Shown in pieces: positions 1 to 13,669 of a stretch of DNA of 64,000 bases. The notes beneath the pieces are model-generated. The model had not been told where the DNA came from. It worked only from the letters and a program-made list of their open reading frames with translations, and did no database searches. This DNA comes from Lenzites betulinus (lineage: Eukaryota; Basidiomycota; Agaricomycetes; Polyporales; Polyporaceae). Position 1 is the stretch's first letter; the number at the start of each line of letters is the position of its first letter. The position numbers were made by a program, and so were the translations under genes. The stretch is taken from the NCBI GenBank assembly GCA_022264855.1, contig JABYQU010000023.1, positions 310,001-374,000 on the forward strand. Direction: 5' to 3'.

Positions 1-1
1 C

Positions 2-786
2 GACTATATCGACGAACAGGTCAGCCAGCTCAAGAGCTCGTTTCGCAAAGCTGTACGTCGCGGCTTCTCCTTCCCATCCTATCTCTCGCCGCCGGCGCTG
101 ACCTGATACTGCAGATTTTTGCATCTTGCCGCAAGAAGACATCTCTTCGAGCCTTTGCACGGAACATGCTAGATAATTACCACATCCCGCCTGTCCCGAT
201 TGAGGTCCCCCTCGCGGTCTTGGGAACGTTGGCGCTGCTAGTATGTAGATCGTACTCTGGCCATAATACGTGTATGCGCTGACGACCGGCATAGCGTGAG
301 ATTGCTGAACCACTTTGCAACAAGGCGAATCCGAAAGGCGGCGATACAGGCTTCTGGAAGGATGTCGAGGCGCGTCTTTTGAAGCTTTACGAAGAGTTAG
401 AGTGCAACAACAGACTCACCGATGCAAAATGGATCGAGTATGTTTCTTGTGGGTGCATTCGGTTTCTCATCACTAACACTTCGTGCAGGTGGGCCCGCGA
501 GATGGTCGCTAAGGATGTTCTGAATTTCGCGGTGGGAAGCAACGCTAATGCTATTCGAGCGATGACGCGGGACGAGCTCAATGCTCTTGTAGGCTTGTCA
601 GCTAACGACACCCCGATGGACGACGACCACGGATTTCAAGACCCGGATGAGAACATTCATGATCCCGACGATCAGCTCGATGGGCCTACCATCTCGGAAG
701 AAACGGAGGAGCCCCGCAACAACGGCGACTACGACGGGGATATCGACGTTGACGCACTCCCGGCTGACACTACCGCTGCTGACTGA
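2..786 (+). CDS. 3' part of an unknown fungal protein
   Basis: Only the last 205 residues are in the window; the gene begins upstream. I read four exons, 2-52, 115-240, 295-437 and 489-786, joined by three introns of about 50-60 bases with good GTRNGY donors and AG acceptors, and all phases agree. The visible protein is mostly helical (a stretch around TGFWKDVEARLLKLYEEL) and ends in a long acidic tail rich in Asp, Glu and Pro, likely disordered. No catalytic motif, membrane segment or metal site is visible in this part. I do not recognise the family; the acidic tail would fit a nuclear or protein-binding role, but that is inference only. Confidence 0.6.
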
Positions 787-2857
787 GTGTAGTATTGTAG
801 CTCACGTTTGGCATATGTCTTCCCTTCGAGGCTCTCTATAATATATCTCATCTTCTAATACATCCTATAAGCTTGAATCGCGTACGGATTGCATCACACA
901 AAACGGAATGAGGAGCGCAAGCGTCGACGTAGATATTGACAGCCACAGCGCGCGAAACACGGGGCACTGGGGCTACACCTATTACCATATATATCGACAT
1001 TTTCGGCCCCATGCCCTAGGTGGTGAGGTTGCTAGCTTTGAACTGGGCGATCCAGTGAAATTGAGCTGGCCTGCCGCACCAGTGGAATCCAGCTGGGTCG
1101 GCGCTGGATATTGGCGTCCATCAAGCCACCTGGATTCCAGAGGAATCATGATCACCTGTGTAATTCAGAAGGTCCCCATATAATTAGCTGGCTGTAGGGC
1201 GGCATTAGTCCGTGATTAGCACTATTATATGCTATGCTCATCGGTGATACTGCATTTATGGTCTGCCTTTGAATCACACAAGAGAGCTGAAGGACACAAA
1301 GATATATTCAACAACTACAAATATACATAGTGTACAACGCAGCAGTCGGAAAATGGAACCGGGAGCGGGAAAGCTACAGAATGTATGGACATGGTCATAC
1401 CAGGAGGAAGACATAAGCGAAGTCTAACAGACCCAGTGCAGTACATAACAAAGCACACTAGACAGACATAGTCGTCTGATAGAGATCCAGAGTGACACAG
1501 TAGGCTAAGACGGAAACCAGCGGTGCAAGAACAAGGCTAGTCAAGGGCACCAGAGACGAGACGGTCGCACAAGGTCTAGTTCATGACTCAGTGTCACTGC
1601 CGAGCTGTGATCGTTCCTCACAAGAGCCATACAGAAGCCAGCACAAGTAGAGCTTACATTGGAGCTGTTTGACTCGAAGGCTAGGTTGCAGGATGTAGCC
1701 CAAGCGAAGACAAAGCAAGAACGTGAGCACGCAGGTACAAGTTATGTCGAAACTTCTAGGCTTTCACAAGGCGTCAAGACTACAAACTAGAACGAGTGCA
1801 CACAGTTGAACACAGACGCGAACGTGCAAGACGGGTGCATAGACGTGGTGGTGGGAGGATGAGGGACGCTCGACGACGCCAGCTCACTCGTATTACGACT
1901 CGCATGGTGTAAGCGCCCATATTTAGGGCAGGCTGTTCTGAACTTGGCCTTTCGACTCCGAGATGCTTGCACGTTCCTAGTAGTACTATCAGCAGAACTT
2001 GTCCGTGCGCATTCCCGCTTGATCCATGGGCGTGCCGCTTAGGCGTCGTCGTAGACCTTATATGTACTCGGAGCAACAAGACTGGACACGCTCTGCCTTA
2101 CTCTGCCTAGGCCTCCGGTGCTCCGAGTCCAAAAACGGGCCGCGGAGCGCACAAAAAGCTGCTTCAATTTGCGGTCCGGGTGGCCTCGCACGCAAGGTAA
2201 CATGAGTGTAGAAGCAGGTCGTTCTACCGCTCGGTCCGCCGGCGGATGGATATGGAGTGAACTAACTTCCCCGCCTGATCAGTGCGGCGGGGATACATTT
2301 TTCTGGTAGGAATGCTCAGGTGTAGCACGATAGCACATATAGACACACATCTGTGGTCTTATGAGTGTCGTTCCATGCCGTTTACTTGACCACACACGCT
2401 GATTATATGGATTATCCCGGTGAGTGTGCCATTACATACGGTTATGTTGAGATATGTCTAATTTATACCTAATTAGCGCGGGGGGATTTTCCTGATGAAC
2501 TGACCAGAAGCTTTGGCCTCGCTAGGCGTAATGCTCCTGACGCCAGGCTCGCGGAAGGTCCCAATGCTGTCAAAAGAGGTCAGAACAGGCTTTCGCAGGG
2601 AGTGGTAGCGCGGTGTCCCCGGGTCAGTGTCGGGTGTGCGGGATTAAAGTTCTCGTGCGCCAGGGAGCGTGGAAGTGTTTCAACTCGCGATAGAGCAAAA
2701 GAAGCAGCTCAGAATGATGTTGGTCCACCCGCAGCGCACTTTCTGATGAGCCACCGACCTGTTAAACTCCGACGTCTCGAGCATCGCAGGCTCATTCAAA
2801 CTGCCTTGCAAGGGATGAGCAGTGGATGTTGGCGAGACAAGCATAATAAAACCTGCG
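787..2857. other. long stretch without a recognisable gene
   Basis: Short open frames occur on both strands but none has spliceable neighbours or a protein-like composition. The left half is AT-richer than the genes around it. A small imperfect hairpin (arms 1083-1096 and 1126-1139) is the only local structure I noticed. Confidence 0.5.
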
Positions 2858-3809
2858 TCACCCCTCCGTCCAGCCCAGCCGCTTCAAGTCCCGCCGGCAC
2901 TCCTCAGTTTCCCGCTTTACACGCGCCATGTCCCTTACCACCTGCGCAAACGCCCCCTCGCGCCCGCGCCCGCCCTCCACGAGCCCCAACGCATTCTCAT
3001 ACGCCGCGATCTGGCCGTCCAGTGCGGCCGCCTCCTCGTCCTGCGCCCGCTGGCGGTCAAGCAGCGCCTCGTACGCGACCGAGACCGCGTCGGCGACGGT
3101 CAGGGGCGCGGGCGACGAATCCAGGTCCGGCGGAAGATCGCGTTTCGACTTCGATTTCGACGTCGGTTTCGGCGGGGCGGGACGCGAGATCGTCGCGGAG
3201 ACGGGCGCGGTGTAGAGCGCACGTTCGGCGCGGGCGCGGATGAGGAGCAGCTTGTGCAGGGCGGCCTCGATCGTCGTGGCGAGGACGTCGGCCTCGGCGC
3301 TGCGGGCGGCGCGGAGATGCGGCGGGAGTATTGAAAAAGCGGCGGCGAGCTGCGTGTCAAGCGCAGGAGACGCCTAGGGAAACGTCATGGTTCGAAACGG
3401 GTGAGCGCAGATCTTGCGGATATGTTGGGGGAGTATGTACGGGCTTACCAGATTTATTTGGTCGATAAGCCGGAGAACTTGGGTGCGATGCGCCAGGAGC
3501 TCGGCGTTTTGGTGCGTTAACTCGCCTTTCTCACGATTTATTCGCTGTGGTAATTCCGATGCAGCGTGAAGGCGGTCGTCTGCGGCCTAGCGGTGAGCCA
3601 CTCAGTAGATGGGAGAGGGGATGACCAGGCGCTCACCCTCGTCCTCATCGTCGCTTGGTGAGTGGTAGTTGGCCACAGTAAGGAGCGTACTTCTTAACTC
3701 GCTAGCTAACTTCCGGAGGAAGTCTGCTTGTAGCGCCTATGTGTGGACTTTGAGCCACAGAAGCCCGGCCCATGTCGGAGACGCTCACAGGAAGAGAGAC
3801 GGGCGCCAT
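2858..3809 (-). CDS. unknown coiled-coil protein (255 aa)
   Basis: Four exons on the minus strand (3809-3789, 3736-3637, 3579-3449, 3373-2858) splice into 255 codons with matching phases. The start was chosen because ATG-GCG-CCC opens a 21-base first exon followed by a GTGAGC donor. Domains: an amphipathic N-terminal helix (residues 8-30), a short acidic spacer with DDEDEDD, a coiled-coil with many Glu and Leu (about 55-130), a basic Lys/Ser/Pro linker, and a second helical region near the C-terminus. This helix-linker-helix build resembles small structural subunits of multiprotein assemblies, but I cannot assign a family. The exon structure is well supported; the function is unknown. Confidence 0.6.
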
Positions 3810-4849
3810 GTTGACCAGATCTTCGGTCGCCAAGCCGCCTGTAGGTCGTTGTTCATGTTCCTTAATTGTCGATGACGACTGTAGTATGGCACCTAGGGCC
3901 AGGCCTTGCGAGAGGTACTAGTGATGCCAATCCGGGGTTCAGCTCGGCCCCGACGGTGCAATACATGCAGATCGCATACCCACCGCGTCCGTCGAGTCTG
4001 CAGATTTCAGAAGTGCCCGCTCGAGATGGTGATGCAAGATGTTGTGGCTAATGTATGCGCGGTGCCTGTCCGCGGTGCTCATTTGATGCGGACTCGTTGC
4101 GTATGCCGATCGGGACTTCGCCCAAAACGAATGTGAGCGAGTGTCCCTGGACCAGGAGTGGTTCAAACTTACTGTAGTGGGGTCTGCCATGTCTCTCGTT
4201 GCGAACGGACTTGTTGTGTGGGCGTTCAAGTTAAGAACCATGCATCCGAGCGGCAAAGACGACTCGAACCAGGCTCGTGCCAGATGGCGAAAGTGTGACC
4301 GGTCACAAAAGCTGTGCCGCGGAGCCGGAGGAACGCGTCTGTAGTGTCGGAGGCCGGGCGTCGGCTCGGCAGCGTCCGACGGCCGTGGTGCTTGGTGCGC
4401 AGGAGATGCCGTGCGGGTTACGCCTCTTGCTCTCTCCCGCCATGCGCCCTCCCCGGCCGGCTCTCTCTTCTACCTCGCTGCCCTGACAAAACCCCCCGGC
4501 AATCCCGCGCGTGTACGCGCACCCTCGGCCGCACGTTCTGTCTCGCGCGCACGAATACCAGCCCCCCATCTGTCAACACCCGGGCTTAGACCACTTCACC
4601 CGGCTCCAGAACCACCCACGCCCCAAGCCGGACAGCTTCATACACCCCCGACGGAGATCGCACCCTGCGTTGACGCATCTCCACGGCACGGCACACGCTC
4701 GTCCTATATAGCTTCTTGCTCTACGGTAAGTCCAGTCCACATCCAGTACCCCGCCGCATCTCCGTCTACACACCGCTTACCAAGCTTCTTCGCTCCCCGT
4801 TCCCCGCAACACTCCCTTCGACCCGCCCAGCAAGCTCAACGCACCTACC
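3810..4849. other. intergenic, shared 5' region
   Basis: The two flanking genes are transcribed away from each other, so this kilobase probably holds both promoters. The last 150 bases before 4850 are rich in C and T, as is common just upstream of basidiomycete start codons. I saw no coding exon. Confidence 0.4.
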
Positions 4850-5673
4850 ATGTATCCGCCGTACGCTCACTGGGGTCGCATGTACCGCTGCGGGCGGCAC
4901 ACCTCCCGCCTCCTCTGGTTCGGACTCGGCGCATTCACCGCATCCTGGTATCACGCGCACAACAGCCTCCGTACCTGGCGCGACACACACTGCGCGCGCG
5001 ACCGCATCCCCCAGCAGGCCTATCCACCGCCCGGCGTCCCCGCGTCCGCCGACGGCGCACCTGCGGCACCACAGGACGCCACCGCAACTCAGGCGCAACC
5101 TGGTCCGAGCGAGCGCAGACACGGCTGGGGCTGGGGCGCATGGGGGCGCGATCATCATCATGAGGGCGGCCGGCCGGGATGGGGCCACGGGCCGCGCGAG
5201 GGTCCTTGGGGCGCGCCCCCGCCTCCGCCCCCGCCCTCGCTGCCGATCCCGGGCGAGAAGGTGCACCCGAACGAGAAGGACATCGTGCAGCAGGCAACGG
5301 ACACAGTGCGTGATGTCGTGCGCGATGACTGTCTGGGCGCGCGCGCTGACTAGACTGTGCGCTGCGCCGTCCGTAGATCACGGACTTGTCCGAGGCGACG
5401 CTCAATAACCTGCTCGTCACCGTCGAGAGCCTCAAGGCCGTCAGTCATCCCCTCTGCGTTATTGTTCCTCCTTTGAGTGTGCGCTGACGTGCGGGGTGTG
5501 TGACTATGCAGAAATTGGCCGAGCATCGCGCACAGCGCGAACAGCAGGAGCGCGAGCTCCACGCGTTGCGCGAGGCGAAGTTCAAGCAGTTCGAGGAGTG
5601 GCAGCGCCAACTGGAAGCGCAGCAGGAGGCCAAGGCGAAGGCCGCGTCGGAGCCGCCCCGCCGCCTCGTCTAA
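4850..5673 (+). CDS. small membrane-anchored coiled-coil protein (226 aa)
   Basis: Three exons (4850-5305, 5377-5439, 5512-5673) give 226 residues with clean phases. The N-terminus has one hydrophobic segment of about 17 residues (around residues 19-36, LLWFGLGAFTASW) after a short basic stretch, suggesting a single membrane anchor. The middle is Pro/Gly/His-rich with a run of prolines (about residues 120-130) and is probably disordered. The last exon is a strongly charged helix rich in Gln, Glu and Arg (REQQERELHALREAKF), a likely coiled coil. I do not recognise the family. Similar short anchored proteins are common hypothetical genes in Agaricomycetes; no enzymatic role is visible. Confidence 0.6.
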
Positions 5674-6057
5674 CGCCCGCCTCTTCCCCTCCACTCTGCC
5701 GTGTCGACGCGCGCGCGTCCAGTGGCAGCCTCTGGCGCGCGCCATACAACATCCACACCCCCGCTTTGCGACGAGATCTTGGCGCGCTGTACGATTATGA
5801 CTGACGGCGCGGAGCGCGCCCCGGACGGATCACCAAATTTAATATGTGCTCGCTATATCAATTTCATCCAACATCTTACCTCCCGGAGTCCCCTTGTCCA
5901 CGTCCACGCCTCATGGATCGCGTCGACCTCAGCCCACTCTTTCTTCATCATTTCACGCATCCGTACCATCGCATCCGCATACTGTCCTAGACATATCGTT
6001 ATTACCACGCATCTTGAACCCAGCGCAGTCTCTCACCGCATATACGGTGATCGGCAG
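5674..6057. other. intergenic, no gene seen
   Basis: Downstream of the preceding gene. Open frames here lack protein-like composition and splice context. The left inverted arm follows at 6058. Confidence 0.4.
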
Positions 6058-6346
6058 AATCCCGGTCGCGCATCGTAACATGCCAGCTGCATCTACGAAA
6101 AATCGCCAAGTAGATTCGTACATCGCTACGAGCTGACCAAACCCCAGCCCAAGGATTCCATCGTATAGGAAAGAACAAATTGTACACTGGCAGCCCGTAT
6201 GTACTAAGTACCACAATGGAGACCCGATAACAAGGCTCAAGCGTCGTCGACCCGCCTACAATATGAACTGTATTTAAACCATAGATCTTGAACATTCGAC
6301 CATCTAACATGGGGTCGCAGAGGGGAGACAGGGAGAGCGTGATCAA
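6058..6346 (-). repeat. left arm of an inverted repeat pair
   Basis: Read on the minus strand, this segment aligns over roughly 280 bases with 8625-8935 on the plus strand. Shared blocks include GTCTCCCCTCTGCGACCCCA and GGTCGAATGTTCAAGATCT, with substitutions and small gaps between them. The arms are about 2.3 kb apart and enclose the transporter gene. They may be an old duplicated 3' untranslated region or relics of a mobile element; no intact coding frame is shared. Confidence 0.75.
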
Positions 6347-6849
6347 GCAACGCGGGTCGCTAGCTGGAAATTGAACATCTGAGATATATTAGTGTCGGAT
6401 TCAGAGAAAGACACGTTACGTGAGAATGGCGAGTCAGCCAGTGTGTGGACCAAAGCCTAGCTTAGTGTAATGAGGCCTTATAATTGAGGGGAGTGCTGCT
6501 GAATGTTGAACGCGAACATATGCCTTCCAAGTTCAAAAACATATAACAGAGCGGCGAGCGGGCTCGAGCGGGCCGTGGACGGGTTCCCCGGCAGGTGCCG
6601 TGATAGACGCTCATCTCTCGATCAATTGTAGATGTGCGCATATCATATATGGGACTCTGAGATCTTCGTAGATCTGCGCCGCTTGGGGATTTGTGCGGGT
6701 TGAGTTCTGTCTCCTGCGTCGCTCTAGGTTGCTGCTAGCCCCCGCTGTTCTCGTAAAACCGCCACGCTAGCCCCCGCCACAGGCCCCAGACTCTCTTGGT
6801 TATCAACGCCCCTCCGAACCTCGAGACAGCCGCCATCTTCCCCAGCGCC

Positions 6850-8494
6850 ATGTCGAGCGAATACCCGGAGGACGTCAAGACGGACCGCGTCGAGAGCCCC
6901 TTCGATACCCCTGCTCTCCCCGGCAACCAGCAGGCTGTAGCACAGGTCACCGTGCGGCCCCCGCTCGACTACTCTTCCGCTCATGCCTTTGTGACAAGCG
7001 CATGGAGGCGTTTCAAGAGCCTGTGGACCAGACACTTTATTCTCTCCCTCATCGCAGGCCAGGTTGTCTCGCTCTGCATTACCTGCACCAACGTGACGAC
7101 AACGGAGCTCATGAACCGCAACTGGTCGCTGCCCACCACACAGACGTTCTTCTTGTGAGCAGCTACTCCGCTTGCGGTGGCGGGCGAGCATTGATCGCGG
7201 CTACAGGTACCTGTCGCTGTTTTTAATCTACACGCCGTACACGATCTACCAATGTGAGCGCGCTTGCACGCTTGACATTCTGGACTGCAGCTAAATGAGT
7301 CCCAGATGGATTCGCAGGCTGGTTCAAGATGCTCTACAAGGACGGCTGGAAGTGTGCGTCCCCGAGCCCCGCTGCCCATTCAGCTATCTGACTGCGCTCG
7401 CCCTTTTCGCAGACTTCATCCTGGCGGCATGTGACGTCGAAGGCAACTTCCTCGTCGTGAAGGCGTACCAGTACACGACGCTCCTCTCGTGCATGCTGCT
7501 CGACGCATGGGCCATTCCCGTCTGCCTCCTGTTTAGCTGGATCTACATGCGCCCTAGGTACCACTGGACGCAGCTTCTTGTACGCATCGCGACCCTGAAA
7601 CGACCGCCCCGTAAAACCTGCTTACTTTGACCAAATAGGGCGTGTTCGTTTGTGTGGCCGGGTTGGGTCTGCTCGTCGCCTCGGACGAGCTCACGGACCG
7701 GGACTGGCCCGCGCTGAGCCGTGCCAAGGGCGACGTCTTCATGCTCGTTGGCGCGTCCCTCTACGGATTCAGTAAGTTACATTCCACATCACTCCACCTC
7801 ACACGCTGACGAACTGGCCGGTTCATAGCGAACGCGACTGAGGAGTTCTTCGTGCGCCGCTCGCCGCTGTACGAGGTCGTTGGGCAGCTCGGGATGTGGG
7901 GCGTCCTCATCAACGGCATCCAAGCCGCCGGCCTTGAGCACAAGGGCATGACCCAGGCCACCTGGAACGGCGCGAACAGTGAGTCTCGCCCCTCATCCCA
8001 CAAACGTACTCTCTCACTGAAGGGTATGCGCTATCAGTCGGACTGCTCGTCGCGTACACCGCGGCGATGTTCATCCTCTACACGGTCGCGCCGATCCTGT
8101 ACCGCATGGCGTCGTCCGCGTACTACAACCTCTCCCTGCTCTCGAGCGACTTTTACGGGCTGCTCTTCGGGCTCTTCCTCTACGTGCGTCTCGCCCTGCC
8201 GCCTTCTCCTGCTCCCCGCGCTCACACAGCATGCGGTATCACAGCACTACAAGGTGTACTGGCTGTACTTCCCCGCGTTCGCGATCGTCCTCGTTGGGCT
8301 CGTCGTCTACTTCTGGCACGCGACGCGTACGTCCCCGCGCGGCCTCTCTCCGTTCTATGACCGTGTAGCTGACACAGTCGCGTTTGTGTCGTGCGTGGTG
8401 TACAGCGGAAGAGCAGGGCAAGCTCGTGCCCCGCGCCCCCGAGTACGTCACCCGGCGCGCGGGCGCCGACACGCGCGTCGTCGGGCAAGTGTGA
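6850..8494 (+). CDS. SLC35F1/F2/F6-type solute carrier (DUF914 family)
   Basis: Nine exons (6850-7154, 7207-7253, 7306-7353, 7413-7579, 7639-7771, 7829-7978, 8038-8183, 8245-8326, 8406-8494) encode 388 residues, the usual size of this drug/metabolite-transporter-like family. After a hydrophilic N-terminus of about 60 residues come around ten hydrophobic segments. Family blocks are visible: DVEGNFLVVKAYQYT, the GDVFMLVGASLYGF helix, EEFFVRRSPLYEVVGQLG and SSAYYNLSLLSSDFYGLLFG. The short C-terminal tail is cytosolic in type. Members sit in endomembranes or the plasma membrane; substrates in fungi are mostly unknown. The second ATG of the open frame (MSSEYPED) is taken as start because the family begins near there. 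A diverged inverted repeat lies on each side of the gene. Confidence 0.9.
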
Positions 8495-8624
8495 TCGCCC
8501 TCGCCCCTACGGCTGCCGCCCCCTTTCCCCCTGCTCGCTCTGTGCGCTATCTATCGCAATGCTTTTGCTATGCTCGAATTTAACGACCCCGGGGTGCATG
8601 TATGTTGTACCACCAGCGCAGCGT

Positions 8625-8935
8625 AGCCTCCACGATCTCCCCGTCTCCCCTCTGCGACCCCATATCAGGAGGTCGAATGTTCAAGATCTGTGGTTTAGAT
8701 CCGGTTTATGTAGTAGGTGGGCCGTCGACTCTCGAGCTTAAAGCAATCGCCTTGTTGTTGGGTCTCCAATGTGGTACTTACATACGGGCTGCAAGTGTAC
8801 GATTTGTGCTTTTCTATACGGTAGAATCCTTAGGCCGGGGTTCGGTGAGCTCGTGGCGGTGTACGAATGTATTTGACGGTTTTTCGTGTCGAAGGCGGCT
8901 GCCATAGTATTATTGAGACATGCGACCAGGATGAG
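8625..8935 (+). repeat. right arm of an inverted repeat pair
   Basis: This is the partner of 6346-6058 in inverted orientation. It begins about 130 bases after the transporter stop codon, so it overlaps the likely 3' untranslated region. A faint resemblance continues upstream (the GAATTTAACGACCCC region against the matching minus-strand stretch near 6365), so the repeated unit may have been longer. Confidence 0.75.
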
Positions 8936-9444
8936 AAGGGTTTTTTTTTTAGATGACAGGGAGGGGAGGTAAAGATGCTGTGGGCACTGAGAACTTGAAG
9001 GAAAGGGAGGCGCTCAAGGAGGCACAGATGGAGAGGAAAAAGGAGATGAAAACGCTGCAGTGGGGAGTGGTTGAGATGGTAAAGGTACTAAAGGAGTCGC
9101 TCCGGAAGGAGGAAGAGAGCCTGTGGGACAGTGAGATCGACCGGCTTTTACAAGAAACAGCTGGAGCTAGGCTATGCAGCGAAAGCATTGTGAACTAAGA
9201 TAGTAGGCTGACCTGTATACTACTTCAAGTTAGTAATCAATTGCAATGGTGTATGTATACGGCCTGTACTAAGTAGCATATCAAGCGTGGCTAATGCCTA
9301 TAAGTTTGAAGCAGGAAACATTATTTATGCCAGGCACTGAAACGGGAACTATCGGCACAACGCCGTGGGCAGGGCGCGCGCGCTTGCCTGCGCCTGCTGC
9401 CTGAAACGAACGACCACTCACTCGAGCCTCGACTACCTGCACAA
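8936..9444. other. intergenic with one short charged open frame
   Basis: A plus-strand frame at 8953-9198 would encode 81 residues rich in Lys and Glu (KEAQMERKKEMKTLQWG), but it follows a T10 run and has no splice partners. I treat it as chance. The rest is the probable 5' region of the splicing-factor gene. Confidence 0.3.
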
Positions 9445-12057
<2,613 letters not shown>

Positions 12058-12935
12058 GCGCTGTCGCGATGGCCCGCGTCGCCGCTGGTGTACACTGTCA
12101 ATGCTCGACGTCGATCTCCGGTCCGTTGGCAGCATCGGGAGAAACGGAGAGGAATAATTGCTCGATCGTCGGCTACTTGATCGGAGGGCGTGTGTGCCCG
12201 TCGTCCGTTTGGTTGCCGGCCTGCTTGCGTGCGTCGAACAACGGCGCACGTAGTGCGGCCGGCTGCTCGTCTTGCTGAACAATGCGTGTCTGTGCTGTCT
12301 GCGGCTGCTGGGGCGATATGTCTGCGTGTATGTACGTTGTTCGCTTTTCTTTGCTATCTTACCCCGCGCTGCTCTTGCTCGCCTCGCCTCGCCTCGCCTC
12401 GTGCCAGGCAGTCGTCCGTTCCGATGACCCGACGCCCCGCCAAGCCATAGACGTACCCGTGGGCTGTCGAAGGCTGTCGAGCTTATGGTAGGGGCGTCTA
12501 AGCTGCGCTAGCGAAGGTTCAGATTTTTGTAAGGACGACGGTGGACTTTTCAAGCTCAAGCACGGCTACATACGACACCCGGCGACAGGATCGATCTAAC
12601 CAGCTGACCGCTTCCGTCTCTCCGACAGGTCAGAATATGTTATGTGCGGTCCGGATCGATGGAACCAGTCCACACGACCTACATCGCACTAGAATCCAAC
12701 ATCACGAGATGGGAGGGACCGACGCACAACTGATGTTCTTAACCGACCACAACGCCGCCCGCAGAGAAGCACACCCGTCCACACGGTCCGTTCTCGCGGG
12801 AGCCCTAGGCCAGAACAGGACACATGAAGACGACAGACGACCGCCAGAAGCATGCTGGCTGGCATGTCCTCCGCGTCCGACGGCGAACCTCCGGGGTTCA
12901 ACGTTCAGACGGCAGCGCCGTCTGTCGCAGAGCGG
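12058..12935. other. intergenic, no gene seen
   Basis: Begins as the 3' flank of the U2AF gene, including a short CTCGC tandem repeat near 12380-12400. No supported coding exon was found on either strand. Confidence 0.4.
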
Positions 12936-13241
12936 TCAGGTGTAGGTCTGACGCACACACGGCGAGGAGAAAGACAGCCCGGTGTGGGCAGCTCCCTCGA
13001 TGGCGGGAGAGGCTGCACCCTCTCGGAGCCTCGCCAGTGTTGCTCGCAGCGCAGCGTTCTCCACCTCCACTGTCTCCCGCCTTGCATGTTCGGCCACGGC
13101 AGTTGCGCGCAGTGCTGTCATTTGCGCGTACTGCTGCCCCCTTGCGCGGGATGCTGCGCTAGACACCTACACTCTCTTCTCCCTCATGCGCTCGGCGGCC
13201 TGTCTACGCGCTTTTGCGCAGATCATGGCATTCTCCATCAT
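12936..13241 (-). pseudogene. coiled-coil coding fragment with an internal stop
   Basis: A minus-strand frame from about 13241 to 12936 reads as a charged helix (METHIONINE-initiated MMENAMICAKARRQAAERMR, later ARRETVEVENAALRATLARL) with heptad-like Glu/Arg/Leu spacing, but a TAG at 13167-13169 breaks it. No intron large enough to remove the stop is visible. It may be a decayed gene, or the 3' exon of a gene whose upstream exons I cannot see. Composition alone supports coding; function unknown. Confidence 0.3.
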
Positions 13242-13634
13242 CGCTAGCCTGGTCTCCGCTGCCCCGTCAGCTGCACATAGTTATGTAGTGAGGCGTAGAT
13301 GATCTCGAAGCCAATATCAAAATCTCTGAGCTTTTATTCCGTGCTCCTTGGATGCATACGTGGTAGGATGTGGGTGGCCTGTGTCAAGTACCGGCGGCGC
13401 CGCGCTCTGTACTAGCAGTGGTCGACACTAGCGCCCAAAAGCATCCGACGACAATAAGACGCACTACAACTCGGATCTATCAATCCCACAAGTCCCTCAA
13501 AATCTTTTCATTGCATATCCTCCAACCACATACTGGGTTCCTAGCACCTCAGATTGACGTAGAACTTGGCTAGATACATCAGAAGTCCATATGTGCTAAT
13601 TAGCTGCGATTCACCTAGGTAAATCTGACCTCGC
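13242..13634. other. intergenic, no gene seen
   Basis: AT content rises toward the 13635 element boundary. No coding exon or RNA gene is recognisable. Confidence 0.35.
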
Positions 13635-13669
13635 CACTACGCGCCCCGAAGTTCGTGAACATCACGATC
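13635..13669 (+). repeat. left terminal inverted repeat
   Basis: The first 13 bases are exact complements of 15021-15033; the following 22 bases match imperfectly around a shared AGTTCGTG core. Confidence 0.7.

Noticed and set aside
4255..4300. Possible tRNA B box (GGTTCGAGTC on the minus strand)
   Set aside because: Flanking bases cannot form the T stem and no matching acceptor stem or A box is present.
8953..9198. 81-residue Lys/Glu-rich open frame
   Set aside because: Isolated, follows a T10 run, and there is no evidence for transcription or splicing.
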